Source of the DNA: Myxococcales bacterium | GTDB taxonomy: Bacteria > Myxococcota_A > Polyangia > Polyangiales > Ga0077539 | Length of the DNA: 64,000 nt | Direction: 5' to 3' | NCBI GenBank assembly: GCA_030652255.1 | Contig: JAUSAZ010000056.1 | Coordinates: forward strand, 1 to 64,000 | Shown: positions 63,644-64,000 of the stretch, piece by piece | How the letters are laid out: the number at the start of each line of letters is the position of its first letter | Numbering within the stretch: position 1 is the first letter of the stretch | Notes under the pieces: model-generated | Told to the model about the DNA's origin: nothing | The model's input: the letters and a program-made list of their open reading frames with translations, nothing else | Databases searched by the model: none | Translations under genes and position numbers: made by a program

Positions 63644-64000
63644 CTACGGCAGCGCCGCCACCACCGCGCGGAGCCGCCCGCTGCGATCCCCCGCCGGGAG
63701 GGTGGGCAGCTCCGCGGGCGCCGGGCCGGCGACCACCACCACCGTCGACCCCTTGCGCGCCGCCGCGAAGGTGGCCGTGGTGAAGGCCTCGTCGCCGACC
63801 CCCGACACGGCGGTGAGCCCCGCTCCCCGGAACCGCTGGAGCGCCGCGCGGGCCGCCTCGGCAGAGCCACGGCTGAGCACCGCCACCCGATACCGCTGTC
63901 CCCCCGCGGCGGCATAGTGGCCTACCCAGCCCGGCCCGGTCTGATCGACGGCAAGGACGTTGTTGGCCAGATAGGTCGCACCGCCCCAGACCAGCCCCTC
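63644..64000 (-). CDS. Unrecognised protein, C-terminal part only (cut by window end)
   Basis: The frame is open from the window's last base to a stop at 63644, giving 118 codons of a longer protein that begins outside the window. The visible part alternates strands and helices (GLVWGGATYLANN, RYRVAVLSRG, AEAARAALQRF) and reads like a repeated small alpha/beta unit. It also has a GVGDEAFTTATFAAARKGSTVVVVAG segment and ends in RLRAVVAALP. I cannot name the family with confidence. It lies 96 bases before the DUF362 gene on the same strand and may be the first gene of that operon. Confidence 0.65.
   Translation of the reverse strand, partial: EGLVWGGATYLANNVLAVDQTGPGWVGHYAAAGGQRYRVAVLSRGSAEAARAALQRFRGAGLTAVSGVGDEAFTTATFAAARKGSTVVVVAGPAPAELPTLPAGDRSGRLRAVVAALP

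Overview
The window is a very GC-rich (roughly 70% or more), densely coded chromosomal segment. I infer a myxobacterium-like member of Myxococcota, perhaps near Sandaracinaceae or Anaeromyxobacter. The reasons are many short-signal lipoproteins, a DUF1592/DUF1552 pair, a membrane Ser/Thr kinase, a globin-coupled histidine kinase beside an NtrC-type regulator, and an ArsS-type radical SAM enzyme. The dprA-topA-trmFO, bpt, rsmB, tRNA-Asn and ribosomal protein S1-like genes are ordinary chromosomal genes. No insertion sequence, prophage, integrase or CRISPR array is visible. No stretch longer than 300 bases lacks a gene.

Layout. 1-6005 (+): a chain of genes overlapping by 4 bases encodes a transglutaminase-like membrane protein (cut by the window edge), a MoxR ATPase, a TPR protein and two tandem paralogous secreted proteins. 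6040-9258 (+): a tiny membrane protein, an auxin-efflux-carrier-type permease, a VOC protein and a lipoprotein. 9269-14218 (-): trmFO, topA and dprA. 14308-16427 (+): a coiled-coil/TPR lipoprotein and a LysM protein. 16441-19932 (-): an SGNH hydrolase, a sugar epimerase and an orphan, shortened FlhA/SctV-family protein. 20002-22284: arsS (-), then a DksA/TraR-type protein and bpt (+). 22393-25146 (+): a FadR-type regulator with a palindromic operator, a small membrane protein and a GMC oxidase. 25153-30296 (-): a lipoprotein, DUF1552 and DUF1592 proteins and an alpha/beta hydrolase. 30417-33667 (+): a Cys-rich lipoprotein, a Pit phosphate transporter and a one-helix protein. 33686-37976 (-): a putative flavin-dependent halogenase, a lipoprotein and an S1-domain protein. 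38101-38273: tRNA-Asn with promoter and terminator hairpin. 38308-42769 (-): a TolC/HlyD/ABC exporter triad with a degenerate ATPase. 42917-44920: a CoA-transferase (-) and a P-loop protein (+).

44949-57098 is the most coherent block. A complete cbb3 oxidase operon (ccoI-ccoS-ccoNO-ccoQ-ccoP-ccoG, minus strand) is divergent from a TauE/SafE-type membrane protein. Next come a heme-globin-coupled histidine kinase, an NtrC-type sigma54 activator, a receiver-only regulator and a CBS-domain protein (plus strand). Four sequences matching the sigma54 -24/-12 pattern lie in front of ccoI, the SafE gene, the kinase gene and the CBS gene. Two tandem pairs of a dyad, GCAG-N3-CTGC, each with a 20-bp period, sit upstream of the first three. 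I read this as a self-contained oxygen-sensing circuit controlling a low-oxygen terminal oxidase.

57154-64000 (-): a Ser/Thr kinase, rsmB, a NapH-NapG-like fused polyferredoxin with an internal twin-arginine segment, a Tat-exported DUF362 protein and a gene cut by the window end. Start codons are often GTG or TTG; where I moved a start from the longest reading frame I give the reason.
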